From NCBI GenBank assembly GCA_004431415.1, contig QPMI01000454.1, forward strand, positions 1-64,000: DNA of 64,000 nt, written 5' to 3'. The DNA is from Cyanophora paradoxa (taxonomy: Eukaryota > Glaucocystophyceae > Cyanophorales > Cyanophoraceae). This document shows, piece after piece, positions 39,849 through 52,329 of this stretch; positions within the stretch are counted from its first letter, which is position 1, and every line of letters starts with the position of its first letter. The notes beneath the pieces were generated by a model. It saw only the letters and a list, made by a program, of their open reading frames with translations. It was not told where the DNA came from and searched no databases. Both the position numbers and the translations under genes were made by a program.

Positions 39849-42175
39849 CTATCGCGTGAACTGCTCGACGTCGTTCTTGATCGCCTCGGCGGCGTCCTTC
39901 TTCTTCTCCTCCTCGATCTGCGCGGCGCGGCGGGGCGTGAGCGAGCGAGCTGGAGGCTTGGAAGCCTGTGGGGGCGGGGCGGGCGGGGGGCGCCTTCTTG
40001 CGGAAGAACTCCTCGGCGCGGGTGAGGCGCTCGAGGTGGAAGGCGCAGATGAGCTTCTGAGACATGCGCGCCCGCACCACCGCCTCCATCCGCGGCGTCA
40101 GCAGCCGCGAGTTGATCTGCGCCCCGCCCGCCCCGCCCCGCCCCGTCAGCCGCGGCGCCGGGGGCATGGGAGCGGGGGCGGGGGCGGGCGGGCCATGGCG
40201 TTGTCCTGCTCGGCGATGGTGGGGAGCTTGGAGAGGTAGTCGGCGATGGCCCTGCCGCCCCGCGCGGTGAGCGAGGGCGAGGGCGGGGCGAGGGCGGGGC
40301 GGGGCCATGGGGCAGGGCGGACCGCTGGAGGAAGCGGACGACGTCGATCTCGCGCGCGTACTTGTCCGCCCCCGCCAGCGGCTGCCCGCCCCGGCCCCGG
40401 CCCCGCCTCGGCGAGGGGCGCGCGGGGCGGGCGGAGGGGGCGCGCGGCGCGCGGGGCGCACGGGGGCGACGGAGTCGGGGTCGTAGGGGAAGACCTCCGG
40501 CGGCTTGTTGAAGCGCAGCATGATGCTCATGTGCCTTCGCGCGGGGCCGGCGTGAGCGGCGCCGCTGCGGGCCGCGGGCCGCGGGGCGGGGCGGGGGCGG
40601 GGCGGGGCCGGGGGCGCACAGGACGCCGCGCTCGACCTCGGTGCCCCAGCCCTTGTGCTGGACGGCGAGGAAGGCGCGGGCGTCGAGCTCGGAGGCGGCG
40701 CGGGCGAGGAAGGACTCGAAGCCGACGAAGTCGTCCTCGAGGTCCGGCACGTAGCCGAAGCGGTCCAGCGTCTCGATCCCGCTCGTCGTCTCCCCGTACG
40801 ACACGAACACCTGCCGCCCCGCGCTGAGCAGGGCCGGGCGGGCCGGGCGGGCGGGGGGCCCGGGGCGGGGCGCGCCTCGTCGCCGGGCTCGATGTCGAGG
40901 CGGGCGCGGAGGCCGGCCCCCACGTGGAACGTGCACTCCTCGTTCCCGCACACCTGCGCGGCCCGAGCTGGAGCCGGCGGGCGGGCTGCGGCGGGGGGCG
41001 GGGAGACGGACGGCGTCGATCTTGGCGCCGCGGTTGGCGCTGTGGGAGAGGAGGTCCATGACGGGGATGAGGCCCTCGCGGCGGCCCCGCGTCAGCACCA
41101 CCGACGCCGCCCACTTGAACGCCTCCATCGTCGCGTTCGCCGCCGGGAAGAACTGCGGCTTGTCCTGCCCCCGCGCCCCCGCCCCTCAGCGCCCGCCCCG
41201 CGGCCCCTCCCGAGGCGCGCGCGCGCGCCTTGATGAGTCGGTCCGCCACGGTCACGAAGTACACGTCGTTCAGCTCCTCCAGGTTGCGCTTGATCCGCGC
41301 TGCCCCGGCCGGCGTCGGGCGGCGGCCCCGGCGGTGGGCAGGCGGGCGGGCGGCGCGGGGCTGCGCACCGAGGGTCGAGTTGTCCTGCAGCTGCACCAGC
41401 ACCTCCTCGGGGTAGTACCACAGCGAGTGCGTCATGTCCTCCGGCAGCAGCTGCGCGCCCCGCGCGCCTCAGCGCAACGCGCGCGGGGGGGCGGGCGGCC
41501 CGAATGGGGACGTCCGCACCTCGATCCAGGGCGCGAAGGGCGAGGCGGGCCCCTGGAGCTTCTCCAAGAGGAGGCGCGCCGCGTGGCACCAGTGCTGCTT
41601 GCCCGCGCCGGGGTCGTCCTGCGCGAAGTAGTTCGCCAGCCAGTGGTTCTCGCAGGTCATGATCAGCCTCGCCGGGATGCCCAGCAGCGGCTCGCCCGCC
41701 TGCCCCCGTGTCAGCCGGTCGCGCAAATTGCCGCGCAAATGGCTCCGGATGACGCGCGCCCGCACCTGCACGGTGGCATTCGAATTCAGGAAGAGGCCCC
41801 GCACCCGGGCTCCCGCGAAGTCCCGCAGTTCGAGCGCGTCGTGTATGAAGCCGCCGCTCGCGTTGACCCACGCGCGAAGCTTGCTGATATCGACGACCGC
41901 TGGGGTTCGCGGGCGGGGGCCGTTAGCGATCTGGAACGCGAGCGCGCGGCCGCGCGCCGCGCACTCGATGGCAGCGGGCGGTTCCCGTAGTACTGGTAAG
42001 CGACTCCCGCCGCGATAGCTATGACAGCGATGAAGATGGCGATGCGGAAGAACGACCGCGGCTTTGCCGGCGCGTCCTCCTTCGGCCCCGCGGCGTCAGC
42101 TGTCGACGGCTCCTTTGCCTCCTCCTTCGTCGCCTCGGCCTCCTTCTTCTTGGGCTGCTTCGCGTCCTTCGCCAT
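39849..42175 (-). CDS. SET-domain protein methyltransferase (RuBisCO LSMT/SETD3-like) with N-terminal anchor
   Basis: Start at 42,175 (MAKDAKQPKKKEAEATKEEA), a Lys/Glu/Ala-rich head, then one membrane span (FFRIAIFIAVIAIAAGVAYQ) near residues 45-65. After a short intron come LRAWVNASGGFIHDALELRD and PLLGIPARLIMTCENHW, the opening of LSMT-type SET proteins. Next are THSLWYYPEEVLVQLQ and NLEELNDVYFVTVADRLI. The catalytic part has FKWAASVVLTRGRREGLIPV followed by MDLLSHS, then NEECTFHVGAGLRARLDIEP and VFVSYGETTSGIETLDRFGY. The C-terminal substrate-binding region includes MSQKLICAFHLERLTRAEEF and ends IKNDVEQFTR. The family methylates lysine or histidine in plastid or cytosolic proteins. The membrane anchor suggests an organelle or ER-surface location. 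The first two exons are moderate GC, the rest extreme GC. Confidence 0.8.
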
Positions 42176-42299
42176 CGGCGAGTCCCGCCGGCGAACGCAG
42201 TCCGGCGAAATTTCGGTACTCCCGGTCTTCCTCTGGCTTTTGGTTTTGTGGTTGCCGCGCTCCACATTCGACGGCTTTGGCGCGGGAGAATCGCTCAAC

Positions 42300-44284
42300 A
42301 TGGTGACTTTCGACGCATCCTGGCCCCCGCGCCGTCCCGCGGCTCCGGGCGCATCTGACTTTGCATACGCGCTCTTCGTCGCGCCGCAGGTCGCAATCAT
42401 AGGGCGGTTGGAGGTAAAATGCTGTCGTGCAACACAGTTGAAGAAGAAGTCGACGCTAGGTGCGAAACCCACATCCGCACCTGCCCCTCGCGCGGCCCCC
42501 GACAGGCACGCCTGACTCCCGCGCCATTCCCGCTCTCCCCATCTATTCTGCAGTGAAAATGGTGCGCGAGGTCGCTCCGGCCGGTGGAGGGCCCGCCGTT
42601 CAGACGACTCTGATCGACCCCGCCCGCCGCGCAGGACCCATACGTGCAGCTGAAGTTCGGAACTGAGATACTTCGCGGGCCCACTCATCTAGCCGGTGGC
42701 CGCAAGCCGCAGTGGGAGGCGGACTTGGATGTTCCCATCCGAGAGGACACACACAGCTACATCCTCGACGTCGAGGTTTGGGACGAGAAGGCTGTCCTTG
42801 CGGATGCCTTGATCGGAAGGTACTCTCCCGTGCCGGCCGCCTGCGGTCCGGGGGGCTCTACGTGTCCGCTCACCGCGGAACGTCGCGGCGCAGCACGAAG
42901 GTGGACTTCTTCAAGCTGGTGCACGAGGGCGGCTCGTTAGAAGACTGGTTCGACTTGAAATCGCTGCACGGTAGCGCCGCCGGGCAGGTGTACCTGAAGA
43001 TCCGCTACGTGCCGAAGGTTTCTCCCGTGCCGCGCCTCTCTGGCTGCATGGGCGCGTGGACCCGCTGACTCTATCTCTTCCGGCTTCTTTCTTTCTGCAG
43101 GACAAGCGGAAGCGCTTGCCGCAGCCAGAGAAGACGCTGTCGACCAATGGCGTCGCGTCGGGCAGCGGGAGCCGGAGCCGCGCCACGCCGCCGGCGCGCA
43201 ACACGCGCGAAGCGGGCGACCACGAAGTGAGTGGCGTCGCGCATCCGACGTGCGCCGGGGCGCGCCGCTGACGCGCCGGCGTGCAGGACCTGGACGAGGA
43301 GCTCAAGCTCGCGCTGGAGGCCTCGAAGCTGACGTTCGAAGAGGAGCAGAAGAAGCGAGAGGACGGACCTGAGGAGGGTGCAGCGAAGGACGGCGCCAAG
43401 AAGGACGAGAAAGACAAGGGGAAGAAGGCGAGCCCGCCCCGGCGGCGCGGAGCTAGCCGGCGCGCCTGACCGCCCCGCGCGCAGAAGGCGACAAGCGCGA
43501 TCGACGACCTGCTCTCCCTGGGCGACGAGACGCCCGTCGCGCCGCCGCAGTCAAACATCTTCGCGGCTCCGGTGCGGCGCTCCCGCCCCCCCGCCGCACT
43601 CGCGGCCCTGAAGCCGCGCAGCCGTCAGCGATGGGGGCCCCCGGCATGGGCATGGCGCCGCCGCCGTCGGCTGCCGCCGCGAACCCGTTCGACGACTTTG
43701 CCGCGACGCCCGCAGCGCCGGTGCGCGTCCCGCGCCCCGCGCCCCCCGCCGCTCCCGCCGCGCCTCACGCGGACGCCGGCGCGCAGCCGCCGGTGGCGGC
43801 GGCGGGGAACCCGTTCGACAACCCGTTCTCGTCGGGGGGCCCGCCCCCCGGGGCCCCGAACCCGGGCCTCACGGTGCAGACGGCGCCGCAGACGATGTAC
43901 GGGGCGCAGCTGCCGCCGGTCTCGCAGCTTGGGGCGCAGCCGCTGTACAACCCGCCGGCCTCGGGCCTCGTCGTCGGCGCCCCCGGCAGCGCCGCCTCCT
44001 CGCCCTCCGGCTGGCAGCAGCAGCCGGCGTACCCCACTATGTACCAGCAGCAGCAGCCGCCGGCCTCGGCCACGGCTGCCATGTACCCCTCCCAGCAGCA
44101 GCCGCCGGCCTCCGCGGCGGCCGGCATGTACCAGCAACAGCCGCAGCAGGCGATGTACGCCTCCCAGCCGGGGGCGTACGCGGCCCAGTACGCCTCACAG
44201 CCGGGGGCGTATGCGGCCCAGCCCATGCAGCAGTGGGGCGCCCCCGCGCCCGCCCAGCAGCCGCAGCAGAACCTGCTGTTCTAG
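42300..44284 (+). CDS. Epsin-like endocytic adaptor: C2 domain, UIM, clathrin box, NPF motifs
   Basis: Exons 42300-42459, 42554-42561 (8 nt), 42635-42819, 42894-43017, 43101-43226, 43287-43427, 43485-43571 and 43622-44284 keep one frame (497 residues, or 475 if a possible 66-nt intron at 43,721 is removed). The C2 domain runs GRLEVKCCRATQLKKKSTLV, KMDPYVQLKFG, KPQWEADLDVPI, YILDVEVWDEK and AGQVYLKIRYVPK. Then comes a ubiquitin-interacting motif, DLDEELKLALEASKLTFEEE, a Lys-rich stretch, a clathrin-box-like DDLLSLGD, and EH-domain-binding NPFDDFA and NPFDNPF. The rest is a Gln/Pro/Tyr/Ala-rich tail ending QQNLLF. Epsins combine ENTH, UIM, clathrin boxes and NPF; here C2 takes the membrane-binding place. 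Intron 43,428-43,484 starts with GC. It shares a 124-bp divergent promoter with the SET gene. Confidence 0.8.
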
Positions 44285-44412
44285 TCATGTTACATACCGG
44301 AACCCCTATTGGCAGCCCCGCCGTGTAAAAATTGTATTGGGATACGTATTGCGGATGGAGAAAAGCGTGGGCGGGGCGGGGGGAAGGAGGGGGCGCGCGG
44401 GGCCCTCATGAT

Positions 44413-47400
44413 CAGATGTTGTAGTGGTTGATCTGCGTGGCCTGCGTGCGGGGCGAGCGGTCGTGAGCACGAGAGCCGCGGCGCAAGCTTTGAAGCAAAA
44501 GCTTCAACCGCGGCGCCGGCGGGGGCCGACTCGTTGCAAGCGCCTCGCACCTCGATGAAGGCCCTGTTGAGCTCCTTCTGGAAGAGGGCGGGGGTGCTGG
44601 ACTTGGGGACGAGGGTCTCGAGGCGCTTGGAGCGGGCCTCCTGGCGGTAGGCGGGGCGGCCCTTCTCGGGGAGGAACTCGGCGCTGGGGGCCGCGAGGGG
44701 CGCCCCGAGCTCGGCGTCGCGGAGGGCGTCGGCGAGGCGGACGAAGAGGGAGGCGCCCTCGAGGTGGCGGATCTGGCGGGAGGCGAGGGCGCTGGCGAGG
44801 AGCTCGGTGCAGGAGCTGTACGCGAGGTCCTCGACGAGGTGCTCGGGGATGGCCCCCGCGAAGAGCGGCAGCTGGTAGGAGCCCGTCCGCACGTACGGCT
44901 CCCCCGGCACCGCCACGAAGACCGGCAGCACCGCGAAGCCCACGGGGGTCACCTGGGGGGGCAGGAGGAGACGAGTCAGAAGAGGGGCGGGGCGGGGGGG
45001 GGAGGGGGCGGGGGGCGCGCCGGGGTGCGGCCCTTGGACTTCTCGCCGATGGCGCGGACGTCGATGATGAGGCAGAGGTGCGGCCGGTACTCCACGTCCT
45101 TGTACGCCTGCCGCCCGGCGTCGGCGTCGGGGCCAGAAGGAATGCGCGTCGCAACTTGGAGGGAGGAGCGGGGGGCACGCACGTGCCAGCCGTCGAGCCA
45201 GCGCGGGTGCTTCATGTCCGCCTGGAAGTCGTCTGGGGTACGGGTAAGGGAGGGGGGGGGAAGCAGAGGACCGGCGTACCGGAGAGGGTGAACTCGACGT
45301 CGTCGGTGAGGGGCGGCTGGCGGTAGAAGCTGCCGGGCGGGGCCAGGCTGTAGATCGCCTTCGCCGGCACGCTCTTCGGCAGGTTCGTCGCCCCGTCCAC
45401 GCTCACCTGCCCGCCGCGCGCGTCAGTCCCGGCGGGGGGTGCGGGTGGCGCAAGCGGGGCGGGGCGGGCCTTGAAGCCGAGGCGGCTGTCGTAGCGGACG
45501 GCGTACGCGTAGTCGAGCATGGGGACCTCGGCCGGCCACGGCGCCGCCTTGAGCCGCTCGCCCAGCCACGCCACCAGCTCCTCCTCCGACTGCCCCCGCC
45601 TGAGCCGCGGCGCCGGCGGGAGGCGTGGGGGTGGATGCGGACCCGGAAGGAGGGCGTCTGGCCCCGCTCCGCCGCCCGGGCGACCGCCACTGCGCGGGGG
45701 CCGCGTCGGGCCGGGGCGGCGAGGGGGCGGGAAGGGGGGAATCGCACTCTTGACGGGGACGGTCTCGCGGGCGGCGCGCTGGGCGTAGATCTGGAGCTCG
45801 GCGGGGCCCGGCCTCCCGCAGCGGCCCGTGTCGTACTTGCCCTCCGCGTACGCCGGCGTCCGCCGCACCAGCCCTGCGCCCCCGAGTGAGGCGGGCGCGG
45901 CCGGCGAGGCCGCTGCGGGGGGCGGGGCGGACCGAGGGCCTCCCAGTCGGCGGGGCTGATCTCGCGGACGGAGAGGACGCGCAGGCCGTCCTTCGAGCGC
46001 GCCGCCCGGTGGATCCGCACCAACACCGTGCTCGCCGGCACCCTAAGGAGAAGTCAAGAGGGGGAGGGTACAGGGGGGCGGGGGGGAGGGCACGGGGGGA
46101 ACTGCTCGAGGAAGGCGGCGTCGAAGGCGCCGAGGCGCGCCGGGGGCCGCCCCCGTCGCAGCGGCAGCTGGAAGGCCCCCTCGTTCAGCAGCAGCTCCTG
46201 TCCCGCACGCCGTCAGCGGCGGGGAGGGCGGGGCGGCGCCGGCGCTCGGGTGGGGCGGGCGGGACGGGCCTGGACGTTGGGGCGCTGGGGCTGGGCCCCC
46301 GTGCGCGCGTCCACGAAGACGTTCAGCGCCGCCGTCCCCACGCACTCCACCTGCCGCCCCAGCGGCTCAGCGGGGTGCAGCGGAGGCGTGTTTATAGAGG
46401 GGAGAGGGGCGGGCCCGGCGGGAGTGGGCGTTGACGGCGAGGAGCTCGACGAGGAGGGTGCAGGTGGCGTCGAACTGGAGGGCGCGGTACTCCCCCCGCA
46501 GCCGATACTCGGGGCTCCCCGCCCCGCTCGCCAGCTCCGCGAGCCGCTCGTGCGGCTCCCCCACCGTCGAGTAGTCCCGCGTCACCAGCCGCGCCACAGC
46601 CTGCCGGTGCGCCCTCTCAGAAGGCGGCACGAAGGGCGGGGGCCTCAGGGCGGGCGGGCCTTGGAGACGGTGACGTTGTCGGGGAGGAAGCGGGCGGCGT
46701 CGACGTACACGTCGAAGCCGTCGCCCCGCTGGAAGGGCTCAGCCGGGGGCGCCCCGCCCCGCCCCTCCACGAATGGCGCCCCCGGCCCGCCCCGCGCCGC
46801 CCCCGGCGAGAGCGGCGAGAGGGCGGCGCCTCCCGCCGCCGCCGCGCTGGCGTTCATCGTGGAGCGGCGGCCGGCGAGGGCGACGGGGACGGGGCCGGAG
46901 GCGGGCCCGGGCGGGGCGGAGGGGGCGGCCTCGGCGGTGCGGGGCGGCTGGAGGGGGTCGAAGAGGCGCAGCACAAGGGCCGCACCGCCGTTGTACGGGA
47001 GGGCCCCCGGCGGCCCCGCCCCGCGATCGACTTGCTCGGGCCGACCAGCCGCCCCCCGCCCGCCCCCGAGCCCCGCGCGTTCCCCGGCGGCGACGCCCCG
47101 CCGGCGAGGGCGCCATGGGAGGCCGGGGCGGGCCCCCGGTACAGGGGCAGGGACTGCTGCCCGACGGCGACGGCTGCGGCGGGCGTCAGGCGCGGAACAG
47201 GGAGAAAGAAGAGAGGTGGGCGGGGCGGGCCGAGGCGGCCGGTGACGGGGTCCTCGTGGAAGGCCGGCGCGCTCGCCCACGCCACCGCCTCCTCTCGCGT
47301 CTCCTCCCCGCGCCCCGCCCCGGAGCCGGGCATCGGGGGCGCCCCCGAGCCCCCGGGCCGCAGGCCCCCGCCGCTCAGCACGCGGGGCAGTGGCTGCGGG

Positions 47401-50400
47401 GCGTCGGGGGCGGCTCGAGCGAAGGCGCCGGCGGGGCTCGGACCCGCGTCTCGTGGAGCTCGAAGAGGGCGAGGGCGCCCGGTTCGATGGGGACACCAGA
47501 CAGGACGCCCTTCTGGCCCCACGCCACCTTCCCGAGGGACCGCATCTGCGGCCGGCGGCGTCGGCCGCGCGCGGGCAACGTGTGGGGAGCCGGCGGGCGG
47601 GCCTCGCCGAAGCCGGTGCTCCAGGCGAGGGGCGCCCCCGTGGCGACGTGGAGGAGCGGGGCGCCGTCGGGGCCCACGAGGGAGAGGGCGAGGCGCAGCG
47701 GGCCCGTGTCCGACCCCAGCGACTCCACGTGCTGCGCCAGCACCCCACGCTGCCGCCCCGGCCTCAGCCGGGCGAGAGGCGGGCGGCGCGGGCGGCGCGG
47801 CGGCTCGCCTGAGCTCGGGGGCGGGGCGGCGCCGGGGCGGCCGGCGGGAGGCGAGGGGCTCGAAGGAGGCCCGCGGGGAGGGCCCGTCGGCGAAGGAGGA
47901 GCGGGCCGGCGCAGCCTCCCGCCGCTGCGCCGCACCCGCTCGGCGCCCGCGGCGGGGCGGGTCGGGGCGGGGCGGGGCGCGGATGGGATGTACCGGGGAG
48001 GCGGTGAGCTCGGTGGCCGGGGCGGCGGAGGGGCCCCCGAACTTGGCCGCGTACGAGGGGGGGTATTTGTACCTGAAAGGAGAGAGCCGCTCAACCGCCC
48101 GATCCGGACGGCTCGGGAAGGGTGCGGGGCGGGGGCGGGCGGGGGGCACCGGGGGCGGGCGGCGTCGTTGACGGGGAAGCGCTCGTAGAGGTCGGCGTCG
48201 GCGGCGGCGCAGAGGCGGAGGTAGAGCTCGGCGGAGGGGATCCGCGGCAGCTCCAGCAGGTCGGCGAGGGCGATGTCCGTCCGCACCGCCGGCCGGAAGA
48301 GCGGCAGCCGCAGCAGCCCCGCGTTCAGCGTCGTCCCTGCGCGAGCGCCGTTCGGCGCGGGGCGGGGCGGCGAGGGCGGAGGGGGAAGGCGGCGGGCCTC
48401 GGGCGGCGGAGGGGTCGCCGCCGGGCGGGTTGCCCCCGAAGAGGTCGAGCATGGCCCAGCCGACGGACTGCACGCGCGGCGGCTGCCCCGCCTCCCCCAG
48501 CTGCAGCGCCCCTCAGAGAGAGCGGCGGGGGCGCCGGCGACGGCGAGGCGCGAGCAGTCGGCAGGCGGGGTGGCGGGCGGGCGGGCCTGGGTGACGTGCT
48601 GGAGCTCGACGATGAGGGTGAGGGAGGAGCTCGGCTCGACGCCCTCGTAGGAGCGCGAGAGGGCGAAGATGCACTTGTTCGACCCCGCCGACTCCGCCTC
48701 GCACTCCGCCGTCGGCGCCGCGCGCAGCGAGCCCTGCGCACCCCCCGTGAGGCGCGAGGGGGAGCGGAGACAACGTCGCCCGAGCGGAGTGCGGGCGCGC
48801 GCACGCGGGAGAGCTGGCCGTTCTCGTAGAGGCCGAAGACGAGGCGGGCGCGGGCGACGCGCTTCGGGAGCCCCACCGCAAAGTCCCTGCCCCCGCGACT
48901 CAGAAGGGAAGAGGAGAGGGAAAGGGCGGGGCGGGCGGGCCAGAAGAGGGCGAAGCCGTCGTCGGGCTCGTAGGCGGAGTGGCGGACGAGGGCCGCCCCG
49001 GGGTCCGCCGGCAGCTCCCGCGCCAGCCGCTTCCGGTACCTGCCGGCCCCGTGACCCCTTTGCGGGAAAGAGGGGCGGGGCGGGGGGGCGGACCGGGCCT
49101 CGAGGATGGCGCGCTCCTGGCCCTCCTTCCAGCGCTCCTCCTCCAGCCGCTGCCGGCCCCGCTCCGCCTCCGCCCGCATCCGCTCCACCCGCGCCCCCAC
49201 CGCCACCCGCTCCGCCTGCCGCCCCCGCCCCCGCACGCCTCAGCCGCTCCGAGCGCGCGTTGCTCGGGCGGGGCGGGGTGCGCCCGCCTCGTAGCGGAGG
49301 CGCGTCATCTCGGCGATGTGCTCCTGCCGCATGCGCCGCAGCTCCGAGTCGGCCGGCAGCAGCGCTGCGCGGCGCGTCAGCGGCGCGGGAGGCGAGGGGC
49401 GGGGGCGTGGCGGGGGGCGCGCCGAGCTCCTCGTCAGTGATGAGGGGCGCCCCGAGGCCAGCCAGGTCCCCCGCCAGCGTCCCCTCCGCCCCAACGCCCC
49501 GCTGCCCGCCCCGACCCCGCCCGCCCCACCCCGCCCCCGCCGCCGGCCGCCCCGGCCCCGCCGGCGACGTCGAGGCCCTCGATCCGCGCGTGCAGCTTCG
49601 TCAGCATCGTCTCCAGCGCTGCGGGGCACCGCTCGACGCTTAGCGGCGCAGGGTCCACCGGGGGGGCGGAGCGGGGCCGGGCACCTTTTCGCTGCTCGTC
49701 GGCGCGGGCGCGCTCGCGGCGCTCCTTGGCGCGCTCGAGCTGGGGGCGGGGTGAGGCGGGGGAGGGTCCGGGGCGGCGGGCGGGACGGGGCGGGCGGGCC
49801 TCCTCCTGGAGGCGCTTGCTCTCCGCCTCGTGCTGCGCCAGCAGCGCCTGCGTCGCCGCCACCTGCTGCTGCACCTGCCCGGCCCCGCCCCGTCTGCGAC
49901 GGCCGCGAGCGCGGGGACGGCGGGGGCGGGCGGGCCTGCATCACGACGGGGCTCGCGCCCATGGCGCCCATCGCACCCATGTAGGGGTCGGGGTACATGC
50001 CCGGGACGGGCACGGGCTGCATCGCCGCGTACGGGTTCGCCCCCAGGAGCGCCCCCGGCGGCGCCCCGGGGATCGCCCCCGGGGGCAGCCCGGGGTACGG
50101 GAAGCCGGGGGCGAAGCCCGGGGGCACGCCCATCTGGAAGGGGTTGGCGAAGGGCATGGGCGGCATGCCGGCGGGGAAGGGGGGCGGAAAGGCCCCCGGG
50201 CCCGGGAAGCTCGGGGGCGGGGCCGGGGCCGGGGCCGGGGCTGGGGCTGGGGCGGGGGCCAGGGCGTGCGGGGAGGGCTCCGGGGGGCGTGCGGGAGGGC
50301 TCGGGGCGGGGCGGCTCGGGGGCGGGCTCCTGGGGCGGAGGGAGGAGGCGGAGGCCGAGGTGCCCGGGGGCCCGGGCCGGCGTCGGGGCGGCCACCGTCA

Positions 50401-51977
50401 GCTGCGGCCGCACGCTCCCGCTCGGCGCCGGCGCAGTCGGCGCGGCCGGCTGCGGCGGGGCGCTCGGCGGCCGCGCGGGGCGGGGCGGGCAGGGGCGGGA
50501 CGGGGCGCACGACGGTGAGGTAGGGGAGGGCTCGACGACGGGCGCCGGCGCCGGCCGCCGCGACGCGTGCAGCGACGGATTGGCCGGCGGCTGCGCCCCT
50601 CCAGGGAGCGCGCGCGGGGCAGGCCCAGGCCCGGCGCCGGCCCCGCCTCGCCTCGGGCGGAGTCGGGGGCGGGGCGGCCCGCCAGAGCTGCGGGGCGGCG
50701 CCGAAGCCGCCCTCGGCGGGGGCGAAGGCGGGCGGCGGCTCGGCGGAGCTGGGCCGCGAGCGGCGCCCGTAGAGGGGCGCCGGCGGGGGCGAGGCCTGCC
50801 GCGGGCCGGCGCCGGGCGGCGGCCCCAGGTCAACGTCGGCGCCCGAGCGGATCTGCGGGGCGGCGGGTAAGGGCGGGGCGGGAGCGAGGCGGAGAGGCGG
50901 GGCGGGGCGGGGCGGGCCTTCTCGACGAGGCCGAGGGTGCGGTCGCGCTCGGCGCGGAGGGCGGCGAGGCGCTCCTCGTCCCGCTCCTGCCGCTCGCGCA
51001 CCTGCTCCAGCACCCGCCGCGCGTCCCGCCCCGCCTCCCGCGCCCCCGGCCCCGCCACTGCCTCCAGCTGCCGCCCCAGCCGCTGCCGCTCCGCCTCCAG
51101 CCTGCGCGCGCCCCTCAGGCGACCCGGAGCGTGGCGGGGCGGGACGAACGGACCCCTCCTTCTCCTTGCGGATGGCGCCGATGCGCTCGCCGCGCTCGCG
51201 GGCGAGGGCCTGGTACTTGGCGAGGCGGTCCGGGTCCTGCCGCCCCACCATCGCCCGCCGCAGCTCCTCCGCCTGCTGCTCCTTCGCCCGCCTGCGCCCC
51301 CGCTCGCACCCGCGGGGCCTGCGGCGGGCGCTGGGGCCTCGGGGCGGGGCGGGGCGGCGGACGCGTTCTCCTCCTCGACGCGGCGGAGGTGGGCGTGGAG
51401 GCCCTCGATCTCGCGGAGGACCTCGGCCTCGCGCGCCGCCAGCTCCTCCCGCTCCCGGCTGAACGACTCGACCTCCCGCAGCCGGTCCTCCTCCAGCGCC
51501 GTCAGCCGGTCCCGCTCCAGGTTCTGCAGGTTCCGCCGCAGCGCCTCCTTCTCCATCCGCGCCCGGAGCTCGCTCGCACGCTTCAGGTCCTGCTCCATGA
51601 TCTGCGCCCCGCTCGCCCGCCGCCGCCGCCGCCGCCGCCGCCGGCCGGCCGGGCGAGGAGGAGGAGCGCACGAGCTTCTCTATCTCGTCCTCCTCCACAG
51701 AAGGTGCGAGCAGCTCCGCGCGCTGCATCGCCACCTCCCGCAGCTCCCGGTCCCGCTCCCGCTGCCGCGCGCCCAGGATCTCCTGCGCGAGCTGGTCCAG
51801 CTGGTCGGGCTCCACCGTCCAGCGGTCGGGGCCCAGCAAGCCACGCCCGCCGCCCGCATCGCCAGAGGGCCTTGCCGCCTGCGCAGGAACATTAACCGTG
51901 AACCCCCAGCGGCGCGTTAGCTAAGGACGGACCGGCAGCGCGGCGCGCATGAGCTCGGAGATCCGGCCGTCCGCCAT
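44413..51977 (-). CDS. CCDC17-like ciliary protein: coiled coil plus repeated C2-like domains
   Basis: Start at 51,977 (MADGRISELMRAALP), first intron ending at 51,894. The N-terminal half is coiled coil: ELREVAMQRAELLAPSVEED, LRARMEKEALRRNLQNLERD, SREREELAAREAEVLREIEG. A Pro/Gly/Met-rich stretch follows near 50,150 (PFANPFQMGVPPGFAPG), then LRRMRQEHIAEMTRLRYEAG. The C-terminal half has at least three related beta-rich units: YEPDDGFALFWPA with VGWAMLDLFGGN (48,960-48,450); GDGFDVYVDAARFLPDNVTV with GALALFELHETRV (47,500-46,680); RYDSRLGFKARVSVDGATNL with TPVGFAVLPVFVAVPGEPYV (45,500-44,880). The end reads LNRAFIEATQINHYNI. CCDC17 proteins have this coiled-coil plus YDPxxGF...GWxxLxLF layout and are found in ciliated organisms. 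The assignment is by recalled pattern, hence moderate. Confidence 0.6.
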
Positions 51978-52329
51978 GTACTATTCGAGCCTATCGGAGC
52001 GCTGTCATGGCGAAGCTGCGCCCTGCCTGGCGGAGCGAGCCGCTTTCAAAGATGGCCGCCGTGCTGGCTGCGTTCGCTGGCGCTTGCTGAATCTCTCAAC
52101 TTGTAGCTAGGGGCTACTTCAAATTGCCGTTGCAATTGGAGCGGACCGCGAAGCTGTGGGTGCTGTTGGAAGCTTAAGCGACGCCCGCCGGAGCCGAACC
52201 GGCGAAGGGCGGAGGGGGGGAGGAGGGGGAGAGGGGCGACGGACGGGTAGAGCTGGAAGTTCCACTGACAGTCAGTTTGCAAGGGCCTGCGGACATCCGG
52301 CGCGGTCCAGCCGCGCCCAGCGACTTGCA
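51978..52329. promoter_or_regulatory. Divergent intergenic region, 352 bp
   Basis: Separates the minus-strand CCDC17-like start (51,977) from the plus-strand start at 52,330. Moderate GC. No TATA box or clear motif recognised; it should contain both promoters. Confidence 0.4.
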
